From the NCBI GenBank assembly GCA_009901575.1, contig WXYP01000004.1, positions 248,001 to 312,000 on the forward strand: a DNA stretch of 64,000 nucleotides, written 5' to 3'. Below are positions 1-9,896 of this stretch, in pieces; the stretch's first letter is position 1, and each line of letters opens with the position of its first letter. The DNA comes from Flavobacteriaceae bacterium R38. Its GTDB lineage: Bacteria; Bacteroidota; Bacteroidia; Flavobacteriales; Flavobacteriaceae. Under the pieces are notes generated by a model. That model was not told the DNA's origin and searched no databases. It saw only the letters and a program-made list of their open reading frames with translations. The translations under genes were made by a program, and so were the position numbers.

Positions 1-141
1 GCAGCTAGTGATGATAAGCGAGGATTTACAGTAATGGGGACAAAGCTGCATCCGAAGACAAAAATTATAGACGGTATTTTAAGTGATGAAGCTTCGCAAT
101 TGCTAATTCGCTTTTTTGAACAAAAAAGACGTCTGAACTAA
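1..141 (+). CDS. C-terminal end of a truncated unknown protein
   Basis: An open frame runs from the first base to a TAA at 139-141 and encodes the last 46 residues of a protein whose start lies outside the window. The tail is basic and mixed (KRGFTVMGTKLHPKTKIIDG, ending EQKRRLN). I do not recognise the family, and too little is present to name it. It is convergent with the cold-shock gene, and a hairpin lies between the two. Confidence 0.55.
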   Translation, partial: AASDDKRGFTVMGTKLHPKTKIIDGILSDEASQLLIRFFEQKRRLN

Positions 142-147
142 AAGCAT

Positions 148-175
148 AAAAAAAGCGCAACATGTGTTGCGCTTT
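148..175 (-). terminator. Rho-independent terminator of the cold-shock gene
   Basis: An 11-bp perfect stem (152-162 with 165-175, core GCGCAACA/TGTTGCGC) is followed on the minus strand by a T run (complement of the A run at 148-154). It sits 24 bp past the stop of the cold-shock gene. Confidence 0.8.
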
Positions 176-198
176 AGTCAATCAAAAATAAAATATCA

Positions 199-393
199 TT
201 AGTCGATTACTTGCACTTGTGCAGCAACCATTCCTTTTCTTCCTTCTTCTTCAATGTATTCTACTTTGTCACCGTCTTTAAGTTCAACACCATTAAGTCC
301 TGTAACATGAACAAAGATGTCTTTTCCGGTTTCATCGTTTGTAATGAATCCGTAACCTTTAGATTCATTAAAAAATTTAACTGTACCTGTCAT
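199..393 (-). CDS. cspA: Cold-shock domain protein (CspA family)
   Basis: This 64-residue protein is a single cold-shock domain, a five-stranded OB fold that binds single-stranded RNA/DNA and melts mRNA structure in the cytoplasm. The two nucleic-acid motifs are intact: RNP1 as KGYGFI (residues 12-17) and RNP2 as DIFVH (25-29). The start TGTVKFFN is typical and the length is normal for bacterial CspA/CspC proteins. It is a single-gene unit with its own -7 promoter box upstream and a strong terminator downstream. The family is certain, but whether it is cold-induced or constitutive cannot be read from the sequence. Confidence 0.95.
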   Translation of the reverse strand: MTGTVKFFNESKGYGFITNDETGKDIFVHVTGLNGVELKDGDKVEYIEEEGRKGMVAAQVQVID

Positions 394-421
394 TATATTG
401 TATAATAAATTAATTAAGGAA

Positions 422-429
422 CAAAAGTA
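422..429 (-). promoter_or_regulatory. Bacteroidota -7 promoter box of cspA
   Basis: TACTTTTG (minus strand) matches the Bacteroidota -7 consensus TAnnTTTG, 29 bp upstream of the cspA start. No clear -33 TTG is visible at the usual spacing. Confidence 0.5.
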
Positions 430-478
430 GGCTTTTAATAAACAATAAAGGATAAATAAATGTTTTTTTCTTAGAAAA

Positions 479-733
479 TTATTGATTTTCAGGATTTTCC
501 CCCTTTTTGTCTCTCATTTTTTCAATATTCTCTTTAGTAAGCATATAGTCGTTTAATTTTTTCCCTTTAGACTGTCTGTAAATAAATAAAGGCATGAGAA
601 TAAATGCGGTAGTAATTATTGTAATTCCAATAATGACATCCCCTAACTGTGTGTTTTGAGTATTTTTAAAATAGAAACCAAAACCAAATGAAATCAGGAT
701 TAAAAAAAAGAGAATTTGGATAAATCGTTTCAC
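479..733 (-). CDS. Small two-helix membrane protein, unknown function
   Basis: This is an 84-residue protein with two hydrophobic segments (about residues 5-21 and 32-51) joined by a short polar loop. A charged C-terminal tail rich in Lys, Glu and Asn probably lies in the cytoplasm. No catalytic motif is visible and I do not recognise a family. It lies 25 bp downstream of the ClC gene on the same strand, so it is probably co-transcribed with it. A small accessory subunit or an unrelated membrane protein are both possible. Confidence 0.65.
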   Translation of the reverse strand: MKRFIQILFFLILISFGFGFYFKNTQNTQLGDVIIGITIITTAFILMPLFIYRQSKGKKLNDYMLTKENIEKMRDKKGENPENQ

Positions 734-758
734 GTTAATGTCTAGTTTTTTAATAAAT

Positions 759-2543
759 CTATCTTGTAAAATTAATTAACTTTCTTCGATATGCTGTTAG
801 TAATTTAGATTTAGAGACAAAACCCGCATATTTACCTTTTTTGATAACCGGAAGATTCCAGGCTCCACTGTCCTGAAATTTTCTCATTACTTTTTTCATG
901 TTGTCGTCTTCATAGATGATATATTCGGGAGCATCGTGCATTAAATCTTTAACCTTTGTTGAATGATATAGATCTGTGTTAAACATAATTCCCCGGATAT
1001 CGTCTAATAGAATGATACCAGTTAACTCATTTTCATTATTTACGACAGGAAATAAATTTCTTGAACATTTAGCGACGCCTTCATGTAACATTTCTCCTAA
1101 AGACATTTCCGGGTTGATGGTAATAAAATCGTCTTCTATTACACTGTCTAATTTCATTAATGTCAATACGGTTTCATCTTTATCATGCGTAATTAATTCG
1201 CCTGCAGCAGCTAGTTTTCGGGTGTATATGGTATAATCCAACAAATTTTTAGTGATTAAAAACGAGATCGCAGAGGTGAGCATTAACGGAATAAATAATT
1301 CATACCCTCCTGTGATTTCTGCAATTAAGAAAATAGCAGTTAACGGGGCATGTAATACTCCGGCAATTAATCCGGCCATGCCTATTAAAGTAAAATTGGT
1401 TTCCGAAACGTTAAAACCTAAACCTAAGTTATTTATAATTTTAGCAACTACATTTCCTAAAGCGCTTCCCATAACCATAGTCGGAATAAAGATTCCGCCA
1501 GAACCTCCGGCTGCAAAAGTAGTGGTCATGGCAATAGCTTTAAAAATGGTAATTCCAACCAGTAGAGCAATAACAATCCATATGTTATCAATAATAGTAT
1601 CAAAAGGGGTGGCTCCTAAAGCGTTAAGATGGTTCCCTTCCAGTAAACTGTTTATGAAACCGAAACCTTCCCCATATAAAGGAGGAATGAAATATAGCAT
1701 AATTCCTATGGCTAATCCTCCAATAACGAGTTTAGTAATCGAACTTTTCATTTGATCGAAAAGTGAAGTGATTGCAAAATACATTTTTGTGAAGTAAATG
1801 GAAGCAAAAGCAGTAATAACCCCTAAAACCAAATAGAACAGTGTGTCTTTAATTGCAAATTTTTCGGCAACTTCAAAATTTAGTAATACATCATCTCCAA
1901 GGAAAAAATAAGAAGTAATTACAGCAGAAACAGAGGCCAGGAGTAATGGTATTAATGAGGCAAAGGTGAGATCTAAACTAAACACCTCTACCGCAAATAC
2001 AATAGCAGCAATGGGAGATTTAAATATAGAAGATACAGCAGCAGCAGATGCGCATCCAATAAGTAATATCCTGGTTTTACTACTCATGTGAAATAACCTG
2101 CTGAGATTAGAGCCAAGAGAAGAACCAGAGGCAACGGCTGGTCCTAGTAATCCTACAGAACCTCCAAACCCAACTGTTAAAGGAGCTGTAATTAAGGGAG
2201 CATAAATTCTGTAAGTAGATAGAATTCCGGTTTTTTTAGATAGTGAGTATAGGATATCTGTAATAGCGTGACCTGTTTTTTGTTTAAGAAAGAATTTTGC
2301 TAATACAAAAACAAGTAATAACCCTATAATTGGCAAAATAAAATATCCTTTATTTTCGGAAAACACAACTCCTTTTTCCAAAAGAGATTCAATGGTGAAC
2401 GTAATGTTTTTGAGCGTTACAGCAATTAAACCGGCCAATAAACCCACTATAACACTTAAAATGAAAATAAAATTTTTAGTAGAAATATGTTTATATCTCC
2501 AAATAAGAAACCTGGTTAAATATGTTTTTTTGGCTGCAGGCAT
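759..2543 (-). CDS. ClC-family chloride channel/transporter with CBS pair
   Basis: This 594-residue ClC protein has a membrane domain (about residues 25-445) with the filter motif GSGGIFIP and the motif GGSVGLLGP (127-135). Two C-terminal CBS domains (about 460-590) probably sense adenine nucleotides. ClC proteins form dimers and move chloride across the inner membrane. By eye alignment to E. coli ClC-ec1, the gating glutamate (GREGP) is Leu133 and the internal proton glutamate (EE) is Val187. It may therefore act as a passive channel rather than an H+/Cl- exchanger. The start at 2543 gives a basic cytoplasmic N-terminus before the first helix. The ferritin terminator lies just upstream. Confidence 0.92.
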   Translation of the reverse strand: MPAAKKTYLTRFLIWRYKHISTKNFIFILSVIVGLLAGLIAVTLKNITFTIESLLEKGVVFSENKGYFILPIIGLLLVFVLAKFFLKQKTGHAITDILYSLSKKTGILSTYRIYAPLITAPLTVGFGGSVGLLGPAVASGSSLGSNLSRLFHMSSKTRILLIGCASAAAVSSIFKSPIAAIVFAVEVFSLDLTFASLIPLLLASVSAVITSYFFLGDDVLLNFEVAEKFAIKDTLFYLVLGVITAFASIYFTKMYFAITSLFDQMKSSITKLVIGGLAIGIMLYFIPPLYGEGFGFINSLLEGNHLNALGATPFDTIIDNIWIVIALLVGITIFKAIAMTTTFAAGGSGGIFIPTMVMGSALGNVVAKIINNLGLGFNVSETNFTLIGMAGLIAGVLHAPLTAIFLIAEITGGYELFIPLMLTSAISFLITKNLLDYTIYTRKLAAAGELITHDKDETVLTLMKLDSVIEDDFITINPEMSLGEMLHEGVAKCSRNLFPVVNNENELTGIILLDDIRGIMFNTDLYHSTKVKDLMHDAPEYIIYEDDNMKKVMRKFQDSGAWNLPVIKKGKYAGFVSKSKLLTAYRRKLINFTR

Positions 2544-2555
2544 ATAAAAAACTAT

Positions 2556-2577
2556 AAAAAACCCTGCTTGAAGCAGG
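2556..2577 (-). terminator. Terminator after the ferritin gene
   Basis: A CCTGCTT/AAGCAGG stem (2563-2577) is followed on the minus strand by a run of T (complement of the A run at 2556-2561). It separates ferritin (stop at 2620) from the ClC gene (start at 2543). Confidence 0.7.
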
Positions 2578-2619
2578 ATTTAAATATCATGTTATTTATT
2601 ATTACAGAAGAACATAAAA

Positions 2620-3126
2620 CTATTCATTATCAACTTCTACTGAAAAAGTTTCTATGTCTTTATCAAACTGATATAAACCTCCTTTATCGTTTCCAATAAT
2701 TTTTAATTTATCTAAAATAGTTCTGGCCAATGTTTCTTCTTCTAATTGTTCAGAAACATACCACTGCATAAAGTTATGTATGGTATAATCTTTCAATTGA
2801 AGACATTGGTATACTACTTGATTGACATGATTGGTCACTTTTTCTTCTGAGGTAAGAAAAGTTTCAAATACATCGTTTATAGATTTAAAATCTTTTAATA
2901 CCTGATCTAAAACAGGGATAATTGCTTGTCCGCCACGCTCATTGACAAATTTAATGAGTTTGATCATATGCATTCTCTCTTCTTCTGCCTGATTGTAGAA
3001 AAAGGTAGCGACGCCATTAAATCCGTTCGCTTCTGCCCAGGATGCCATAGAAAGATATTGCATAGAAGCATTCCCTTCTAATTTAATCTGGTTATTAAGT
3101 AAAGTTTCAATTTCTGAATGTATCAT
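2620..3126 (-). CDS. Non-heme ferritin
   Basis: This 168-residue four-helix-bundle ferritin assembles into a 24-subunit shell that oxidises and stores iron in the cytoplasm. Ferroxidase-site residues are present: Glu in KLEGNASMQYL, the EExxxH pair in QAEEERMHM, and the Glu in SEQLEEE. Length and the ending are standard for bacterial FtnA-type proteins. Nothing suggests the heme ligand of bacterioferritin. It stands alone between aspS and its own terminator, with a -7 box upstream. With feoAB and the DtxR-controlled importer elsewhere in the window, it belongs to iron handling. Confidence 0.95.
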   Translation of the reverse strand: MIHSEIETLLNNQIKLEGNASMQYLSMASWAEANGFNGVATFFYNQAEEERMHMIKLIKFVNERGGQAIIPVLDQVLKDFKSINDVFETFLTSEEKVTNHVNQVVYQCLQLKDYTIHNFMQWYVSEQLEEETLARTILDKLKIIGNDKGGLYQFDKDIETFSVEVDNE

Positions 3127-3140
3127 AGTTCTGTTTTATT

Positions 3141-3148
3141 CAAAAGTA
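3141..3148 (-). promoter_or_regulatory. -7 promoter box of ferritin
   Basis: TACTTTTG on the minus strand matches TAnnTTTG, 15 bp upstream of the ferritin start. No clear -33 element is seen. Confidence 0.45.
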
Positions 3149-3185
3149 CAAAAACAAGGTTCTTTTTAAGAATACCTTTTTTAAT

Positions 3186-4934
3186 TTATGATTTTAAAGC
3201 TAAATTTAGTTCGTCTAATTGTTGTTGATCAATTGCAGATGGTGCATCTATCATTACATCTCTTCCCGAGTTGTTCTTTGGAAATGCGATAAAATCCCGG
3301 ATAGTTTCTTGTCCGCCCAGAATAGCAACCAATCTATCGAGACCAAAAGCTATCCCTCCGTGAGGAGGAGCTCCGTATTGGAAAGCATCCATTAGAAATC
3401 CAAACTGCTCTTTTGCTTCTTCCGGAGAGAAACCTAAATAGTCAAACATTAAAGCCTGAGTTTCTTTATCGTGAATACGAATTGATCCTCCTCCAATTTC
3501 ATTTCCATTTAATACGAGGTCATAAGCATTAGCTTTTACGTCTCCCGGATGGGTAGCGAGTAATTCTATTTGACCAGGTTTAGGAGAAGTAAAAGGATGA
3601 TGCATGGCATGATATCTTTCTGTTTCTTCATCCCATTCCAATAAAGGAAAATCTATTACCCACAATGGAGCAAATTCATTATTTTTTCTAAGTCCCAATC
3701 TTTCAGCTAATTCCATTCTAAGTGCACTTAGCTGAGCCCTTACTTTATGAGTAACTCCGGAAAGCACACATATTAGATCTCCGGCATTTGCACCGGTAGT
3801 TTTAGCCCAATTGGAAAGATCTTCCTGGTCATAAAATTTGTCTACAGAAGATTTATAAGTGCCGTCTTCGTTACATTTTACGTAAACCATTCCCAAAGCA
3901 CCTACCTGCGGACGTTTAACCCAGTCGATAAGTTTATCAATTTCTTTCCTGGTGTAAGAAGCACCCCCTGGAACTGCAATTCCAACAACCAATTCAGCTT
4001 CATTAAATACCTTAAAATCTTTATGTTTTGCTACGTCGTTTAATTCACCAAATTCCATCCCAAAACGAATATCCGGTTTATCATTTCCGTATTTCCTCAT
4101 GGCATCGTCATAAGTCATTCTTGGGAAATTGTCAATCTCAACTCCGTTAATCTCTTTAAGCAAATGACGCGTTAGTCCTTCAAAAATCTGAAGAATATCT
4201 TCTTGCTCCACAAAAGCCATTTCGCAATCTATTTGTGTAAATTCCGGTTGGCGATCGGCACGAAGATCTTCATCTCTAAAGCATTTTACAATTTGAAAAT
4301 ACTTATCCATTCCGCCTACCATTAACAACTGTTTAAAAGTTTGAGGAGATTGAGGTAATGCGTAGAATTGATTTTCATTCATCCTGCTTGGAACCACAAA
4401 ATCTCTTGCTCCTTCCGGAGTAGATTTAATAAGGTATGGAGTCTCTATCTCTACAAAAGATTGATTGGAAAGATATTTTCTTACTTCCATCGTTACTTTA
4501 TGACGAAAAATAAGATTGTCTTTTACCGGATTTCTTCGAATATCCAGGTAACGGTATTTCATTCGGATGTCTTCTCCTCCATCTGTTTCATTTTCAATAG
4601 TGAACGGAGGTAATTGAGCTTCATTAAGAATAGTGATTTCAGTAACCAATATTTCTATTGCCCCGGTAGGAATATTATCATTTTTTGATGCTCTCTCAAT
4701 GACAGCTCCTTTGGCTTGAATTACGAATTCACGTCCAAGTGATTTTGCTTTTTCAAAAACTTCGGTAGGTGTACGTTCTTCGTCAAATATTAACTGTGTG
4801 ATTCCGTACCTGTCTCGCAGGTCGACCCAAATCATAAAACCTTTATCACGTGTTTTTTGAACCCATCCTGCCAGTGTAACATCTGAGTTTATATCCGAAT
4901 TTCTTAATTCACCACAATTATGACTTCTGTACAT
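3186..4934 (-). CDS. aspS: Aspartate--tRNA ligase
   Basis: This 582-residue class IIb aminoacyl-tRNA synthetase charges tRNA-Asp with aspartate. The order is an N-terminal OB-fold anticodon-binding domain (about 1-110), the class II catalytic core with motif 2 ([14 protein letters not shown]), the bacterial GAD-type insertion (about 285-420), and motif 3 near the end ([13 protein letters not shown]). Length matches bacterial AspRS (about 580-600). The start at 4934 places the canonical [12 protein letters not shown]-terminus. It is probably a monocistronic housekeeping gene, with a -7 box upstream. Confidence 0.97.
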   Translation of the reverse strand: MYRSHNCGELRNSDINSDVTLAGWVQKTRDKGFMIWVDLRDRYGITQLIFDEERTPTEVFEKAKSLGREFVIQAKGAVIERASKNDNIPTGAIEILVTEITILNEAQLPPFTIENETDGGEDIRMKYRYLDIRRNPVKDNLIFRHKVTMEVRKYLSNQSFVEIETPYLIKSTPEGARDFVVPSRMNENQFYALPQSPQTFKQLLMVGGMDKYFQIVKCFRDEDLRADRQPEFTQIDCEMAFVEQEDILQIFEGLTRHLLKEINGVEIDNFPRMTYDDAMRKYGNDKPDIRFGMEFGELNDVAKHKDFKVFNEAELVVGIAVPGGASYTRKEIDKLIDWVKRPQVGALGMVYVKCNEDGTYKSSVDKFYDQEDLSNWAKTTGANAGDLICVLSGVTHKVRAQLSALRMELAERLGLRKNNEFAPLWVIDFPLLEWDEETERYHAMHHPFTSPKPGQIELLATHPGDVKANAYDLVLNGNEIGGGSIRIHDKETQALMFDYLGFSPEEAKEQFGFLMDAFQYGAPPHGGIAFGLDRLVAILGGQETIRDFIAFPKNNSGRDVMIDAPSAIDQQQLDELNLALKS

Positions 4935-5399
4935 TATAATAGATTAATTAATGAAGGTGCAAAGGTAATAAGATATCTAATGACGATCTATAATTATTCA
5001 ACAGGATTTTTTTAGATTTAAAAAAGAAAAAGAAGTATCATCCGGAGATAAAAAATAGTATAATTTCTTATTGCATTTTAAGTGTCGTAAATGATTTGAT
5101 ACAAACAAATCGTTATATTTTTAACATTTAACTTGATTTTTTAATAAGTTTTATTAGCTTTATAATAGTTTTTAAGATTATTTTAATAGTCTTAATTAAA
5201 TGATTACTGATCATCTGTATTTTATTATTACTACTAGCCATCATTATTAAGAATTTATCGTACGCCTCCTACTATAGTTAATTTAATAACAATAATATGG
5301 ATGAGAGTAATAGTTTTTAAACAACCTATTAATAACAAGAATTTAATTTAAAATCATTTATATGATTTATCAACTTTATTAATTAAACAACAAACAATT
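4935..5399. other. Divergent aspS/susC intergenic region (465 bp)
   Basis: This very AT-rich spacer lies between the divergent aspS and susC genes. The aspS -7 box (TACCTTTG, 4960-4967, minus strand) is at one end. No exact TAnnTTTG is seen on the plus strand; the nearest is TTTG at 5095-5098 and TATATTTT at 5114-5121, with a spacer too short to trust. It must hold the susC promoter and a long leader, but no ORF or riboswitch fold was recognised. Confidence 0.4.
4960..4967 (-). promoter_or_regulatory. -7 promoter box of aspS
   Basis: TACCTTTG (minus strand) matches TAnnTTTG, 26 bp upstream of the aspS start codon. The -33 element is not clear. Confidence 0.45.
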
Positions 5400-8372
5400 A
5401 TGAAACAAACTTTATTTAGGAAGGTATTATTTATCTTCATGTTTTTTTCTTCACTGGCCATTTTTGCCCAGGAAAACCTCACCGGAACAGTGGTGGACAA
5501 TCAAGGAATCCCGTTGCCGGGAGTTAGTATAGTAGTAAAAGGGACAACTACCGGAACTCAAACAGATTTTGATGGTAAATTTCAGTTAGAAGTTAATGCA
5601 TTGCCTGTTGTCTTAGTATTTTCCAGTTTAGGATATGAAACAAAAGAACAGCAGATTTCTAATAATTCTCCTATAAACATTGCATTAGCAGAATCTGCAA
5701 CAGGTTTAGATGAAGTAGTAGTGACAGGTTTAGCAACATCAATCAAAAGAAAAAATGCAGCAAATGCAGTGGCTACGGTTTCATCTGCAGAACTAGCAGA
5801 GGTAACACCTCCTCAAACTTTAGATGGGGCACTGTCTGGGAAAGTCGTAGGAACACTAATAAATTCAAATTCTGGATCTCCGGGTGGAGGATTCTCAGTT
5901 AGGTTACGGGGACTTACATCTATATTTGGGAATAATCAGCCTTTATATATAGTAGACGGTGTTTACATTAGTAATATTAGTGTAGCATCTTCTGGTTTAA
6001 ATACGGTATCTGCTGCTGCAGGAGGTGGAAACCCGTCAAGTCAAGATAATGCAACTAATCGTATTGCAGATATAAATCCTAATGACATTGCTAATATTGA
6101 AATTTTAAAAGGAGCTTCTGCTGCCGCTATCTATGGTTCAAGAGGAGCTGCCGGAGTAATTATAATAACAACAAAGAAGGGAAAACAGGGAAAAACGAAA
6201 GTTAACGTTTCTCAATCTCTAGGTTATAATGAAATTATAAATCCTCAAGGTGTTAGAAATTTTACCGAAGCGACTTTTGACCCTGTTGATGATGCAGCTG
6301 ATTTAGCTGCATTTATAGCGGCAAGAGATGCGGGTCGTTTAATTGATTATGAAGATGTGATATTTGGGAATAAAGGATTTATTTCTAATACTAATGTAAG
6401 TATTTCTGGAGGTGGCGAAAAAACCTCGTTTTTTGCAGGACTCTCACGTGAAACAGAAAATGGAATTGTGAGAAATACGGGGATTGATAGGTCTAACATT
6501 AGACTGAATATAGATCATAGATTTAATGACAACATAAAGGTATCGTTATCAGGTAACTATATAAATTCTAGTGCAGATCGTGGTTTTTTCAATAATGATA
6601 ACTCAGGTACAACAATTGGAGTAGCATTAACAGCTACGAGGCCTTTTGATGATTTATTTCCTGATGCTAACGGAAATTTCCCCGATCATCCTAATAACTC
6701 ATCAAACCCTCTTCAAACCATAGAGCTATTTACCAATAATGAGCGTGTAAACAGGTTTATAATAGGAGGAAATATTGAAGCCACTTTATTTAGAACAGAT
6801 CGACAGAACTTGCGATTTGTTGGTAGAGCAGGTACCGACTTTTTTAGTCAAGTAGCCACAGTTATCTTCCCTCAAGAACTTCAATTTCAAAGATTAGATC
6901 AAGGTGGTGTAAATGGCGTATCTGCTGTCACAACTACAAATAACAGAAATTCTAATTATGCAGGCTTTTTAGTTCATAACTATACTACAGAAAATAATTT
7001 AAGCTTTACCACTCAGGCAGGTCTAACTAACGAACAGTTTTCTCAGAATACTGTGGGCGTGGTTACTACAGATTTAATTGGTTCTCAAACAAATGTAGAT
7101 CAAGGAGCAAATGTGAGTACAAATCAGTTTAGATTATTACAAGAAGATTTTGGTTTCTTTGCACAAGAAGAATTTAATTATCAAGATAAGATTTTAGCTA
7201 CCATTGGTATCAGAGGTGATAAATCAACAAATAATGGAGATGCCAATGAATTCTTCTATTATCCTAAAGGTTCGGCAGCAGTTAACTTACACAATTTTGA
7301 TTTTTGGAATGATAATAGCTTCGTAAACCGATTTAAGCCCAGAGTTGCTTATGGAGAGGCAGGAACTTTTGCTGTTTTTGGTAGTTTATTCACATTACTT
7401 AATAGTTCACTCATAGATGGAAATGTAGGTGTAGTTGTTCCTGGAACACAAGGAAATCCATCAATACAACCAGAACGTAATAAAGAATTGGAAATTGGGT
7501 TTGATGCTGGATTTTTTAATGATAAACTTTCTTTAACGTTTACATATTATAATAAAGAAGCAGAAGACTTTTTAATCACAGCCCAAGTACCAGGATCTTC
7601 AGGTTTTGTTGCACAACAACAAAACGGTGGAGATTTTGAAAACAGAGGGATAGAAATATCATTAGGAGCTAATGTTTTAGATACTGAAGATTTTTCGTGG
7701 GATGCAACTTTTAATTGGTTTAGAAACAGATCTGAAGTTACTCGATTAAATGTGCCTACATTCAATTTAGGAGGTTTTGGTAATAGTTTAGGGCAATTTC
7801 AAATTGAAGAAGGAAGAAGTGTTACTCAAATAGTGGGTACTACGGGACCTGGAACTCCGGTATCTGTATTAGGAGATACAGAGCCTGATTTTCAATTAAC
7901 CTGGCAAAATAATTTTAGGTATAAAGATTTTACTTTATCATTTTTATGGCATTGGAAACAAGGAGGTGATAATATTAACCTGACTCAGTTACTATCTGAT
8001 TTTGGTGGAACAAGTGCAGATTTTGATGATTTTGACTTTGATCCTAACATTAACAATGGGACGTTTAGAATTAATAATGGTCTTTTTGCAGGTAACGCAG
8101 CACCTTTTGTTGAAGATGCATCTTATTTAAGATTGCGAGAAGTAGGATTAAAGTATTCAATTCCGAATTCTTTATTAGAATCCTGGTTTGGGAATATAGT
8201 TTCGGATGTAAATATTGGTGTTTCCGGAAGAAATTTAATCAATATCTTCGATTATAATAGTTATGATCCTGAAGTATCTAATTTTGGAGGTAATGGATTG
8301 TCTCAAGGTGTTGAAGTTACTCCATTTCCATCATCAAAACGATTATTGTTTACCTTATCAGCTCAATTTTAA
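5400..8372 (+). CDS. susC: SusC/RagA-type TonB-linked outer-membrane transporter
   Basis: This 990-residue outer-membrane protein has a signal peptide (1-23, ending FAQ), a CarboxypepD-regulatory-like domain (about 25-105, GTVVDNQGIPLPGVSIVVKG), a plug domain starting near GLDEVVVTG, and a long beta-barrel. The aromatic C-terminus (LLFTLSAQF) is typical of barrel insertion. SusC proteins import oligosaccharides or peptides bound by the SusD lipoprotein lid, using TonB energy. The susD gene follows after 11 bp. No glycoside hydrolase, peptidase or sigma/anti-sigma gene is adjacent, so the substrate cannot be inferred. At 990 residues it is typical of the family. Confidence 0.95.
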   Translation: MKQTLFRKVLFIFMFFSSLAIFAQENLTGTVVDNQGIPLPGVSIVVKGTTTGTQTDFDGKFQLEVNALPVVLVFSSLGYETKEQQISNNSPINIALAESATGLDEVVVTGLATSIKRKNAANAVATVSSAELAEVTPPQTLDGALSGKVVGTLINSNSGSPGGGFSVRLRGLTSIFGNNQPLYIVDGVYISNISVASSGLNTVSAAAGGGNPSSQDNATNRIADINPNDIANIEILKGASAAAIYGSRGAAGVIIITTKKGKQGKTKVNVSQSLGYNEIINPQGVRNFTEATFDPVDDAADLAAFIAARDAGRLIDYEDVIFGNKGFISNTNVSISGGGEKTSFFAGLSRETENGIVRNTGIDRSNIRLNIDHRFNDNIKVSLSGNYINSSADRGFFNNDNSGTTIGVALTATRPFDDLFPDANGNFPDHPNNSSNPLQTIELFTNNERVNRFIIGGNIEATLFRTDRQNLRFVGRAGTDFFSQVATVIFPQELQFQRLDQGGVNGVSAVTTTNNRNSNYAGFLVHNYTTENNLSFTTQAGLTNEQFSQNTVGVVTTDLIGSQTNVDQGANVSTNQFRLLQEDFGFFAQEEFNYQDKILATIGIRGDKSTNNGDANEFFYYPKGSAAVNLHNFDFWNDNSFVNRFKPRVAYGEAGTFAVFGSLFTLLNSSLIDGNVGVVVPGTQGNPSIQPERNKELEIGFDAGFFNDKLSLTFTYYNKEAEDFLITAQVPGSSGFVAQQQNGGDFENRGIEISLGANVLDTEDFSWDATFNWFRNRSEVTRLNVPTFNLGGFGNSLGQFQIEEGRSVTQIVGTTGPGTPVSVLGDTEPDFQLTWQNNFRYKDFTLSFLWHWKQGGDNINLTQLLSDFGGTSADFDDFDFDPNINNGTFRINNGLFAGNAAPFVEDASYLRLREVGLKYSIPNSLLESWFGNIVSDVNIGVSGRNLINIFDYNSYDPEVSNFGGNGLSQGVEVTPFPSSKRLLFTLSAQF

Positions 8373-8383
8373 AATTAAGTATA

Positions 8384-9691
8384 ATGAGAAAAAATATAAT
8401 ATTTAAAACAATGATAATGATACTTGGAGTATTGTTATTTAGTTCATGTGATTTAGAAGATGCAGATAGTTTAAATGGGTTGAGTACAGATGCCATTTCT
8501 TCTAACCTGTCAAGAGCAGAATTACCACAAGCTATCTCCGGAATATTATCTGATATGCGAGTAGGTCTTGCTACCCAGATAGATGTCCAGAGTATTTTTG
8601 GAAGAGAATACTATTTCTTTACCGGATCAGACCCTAGATTTGAAGCAGATGTAGTAACTGCAAATCTTGATAATAATACTTTTTATACCACTACACCATG
8701 GAATGCCAGATATGCAACCATTAGGAATATTAACTTAGCTTTACAAGGATTGACTAATACGACGGCAGATTTTTCTAATCAAGAAATAGCTGCAATACGA
8801 GGTGTTTTAAATACACTATTAGCTCATGAACTTCTCATGGTTAACAATAATCAATTTTCTAATGGAATCCGAATAGATGTTGCAGATCCTGATAATCTAG
8901 GTCCTTTTGTAAATGAAACAGAAGCATTAACTGAGATTTTTAGCTTACTGGAAGCAGGTGCTACAGATTTGGCAGCAGCAGGAGACAGCTTTCCGTTTCC
9001 TTTGAGTTCTGGTTATGATGGGTTTGACACGCCTGCAGGTTTTTTACAATTTAATAGAGGACTTACAGCACGAGTAGAAGCCTACAGAGGTAATTATCCG
9101 AATGTAATCACACTTTTGAATAATTCATTTATGGATATGGGGGGAGACTTAAGAACTGGGGTTTATCATACCTTTTCTTTAACAGGTGCAGATTTGCCAA
9201 ATCCATTATTTATAGCATTAAATCAAACCGCATCTGTACGTGTATCTCATCCTAGTTTTACAGATGATGCTGAGGCAGGTGATACAAGACTTGATAAAGT
9301 TGTTTTAAGAAATATGCCTATAACATTTTCTGAATTAACAGGAACTCATGATGTGTTTATCTATCAGAGTAATGTAGATAATGTGCCTATAATGAGAAAT
9401 GAAGAATTAATTTTATTATTTGCTGAAGCGAATATGGCTACTAATGGAACAGCAGCTATAGATGCGATAAATGTAATTAGAAATGCGGCAGGATTAGCCA
9501 ATTATACTGGAGGAACAAGTGCTCAGGAGCTGGAAGATGAAATACTGTTTCAAAGACGCTATTCCCTATTTGGAGAAAGTCACCGTTGGGTAGATGTACG
9601 ACGTTTTAACAGATTAAATGAATTGCCAAACGATAGAACAACAGATAACGTGCCAGAGGCAGTACCTGTACCTTTTAATGAAAATCAATAA
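8384..9691 (+). CDS. susD: SusD/RagB-type nutrient-binding lipoprotein
   Basis: This 435-residue surface lipoprotein has a signal peptide with the lipobox LFSSC (Cys22) and an alpha-helical TPR-like body. The C-terminal SusD signature is visible: EILFQRRYSLFGESHRWVDVRRF region, about residues 383-407. It forms the lid over the SusC barrel and binds the incoming nutrient. It is somewhat shorter than the classical 500-550 residue SusD. It lies 11 bp after susC in a two-gene operon that ends at a strong terminator. Confidence 0.93.
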   Translation: MRKNIIFKTMIMILGVLLFSSCDLEDADSLNGLSTDAISSNLSRAELPQAISGILSDMRVGLATQIDVQSIFGREYYFFTGSDPRFEADVVTANLDNNTFYTTTPWNARYATIRNINLALQGLTNTTADFSNQEIAAIRGVLNTLLAHELLMVNNNQFSNGIRIDVADPDNLGPFVNETEALTEIFSLLEAGATDLAAAGDSFPFPLSSGYDGFDTPAGFLQFNRGLTARVEAYRGNYPNVITLLNNSFMDMGGDLRTGVYHTFSLTGADLPNPLFIALNQTASVRVSHPSFTDDAEAGDTRLDKVVLRNMPITFSELTGTHDVFIYQSNVDNVPIMRNEELILLFAEANMATNGTAAIDAINVIRNAAGLANYTGGTSAQELEDEILFQRRYSLFGESHRWVDVRRFNRLNELPNDRTTDNVPEAVPVPFNENQ

Positions 9692-9734
9692 GAAATAGTA
9701 GTATTTTCTATAATTGAAGATTATAAACCAAACT

Positions 9735-9762
9735 AAAAACCCTGTATTGTGCAGGGTTTTTT
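9735..9762 (+). terminator. Terminator of the susCD operon
   Basis: A ten-bp stem (AAAAACCCTG 9735-9744 with CAGGGTTTTT 9752-9761) is followed by further T-rich sequence. It lies 43 bp past the susD stop. Confidence 0.85.
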
Positions 9763-9826
9763 AGTTTTTTAAGTGATTGTTATTCAGTTTCTTATATTCT
9801 AATGTTAATTTAATGTTATGTAAATG

Positions 9827-9857
9827 TTGCTTAAAAGTAAATTTAATGTTATATTTG
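9827..9857 (+). promoter_or_regulatory. Bacteroidota promoter of the MORN-repeat gene
   Basis: TTG (9827-9829), a 20-bp spacer and TATATTTG (9850-9857) match the Bacteroidota -33/-7 consensus. The predicted leader to the ATG at 9897 is about 33 nt. Confidence 0.7.
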
Positions 9858-9896
9858 TTACATAATCGTGAATAATAATTTAAAAAGATATAAAAG

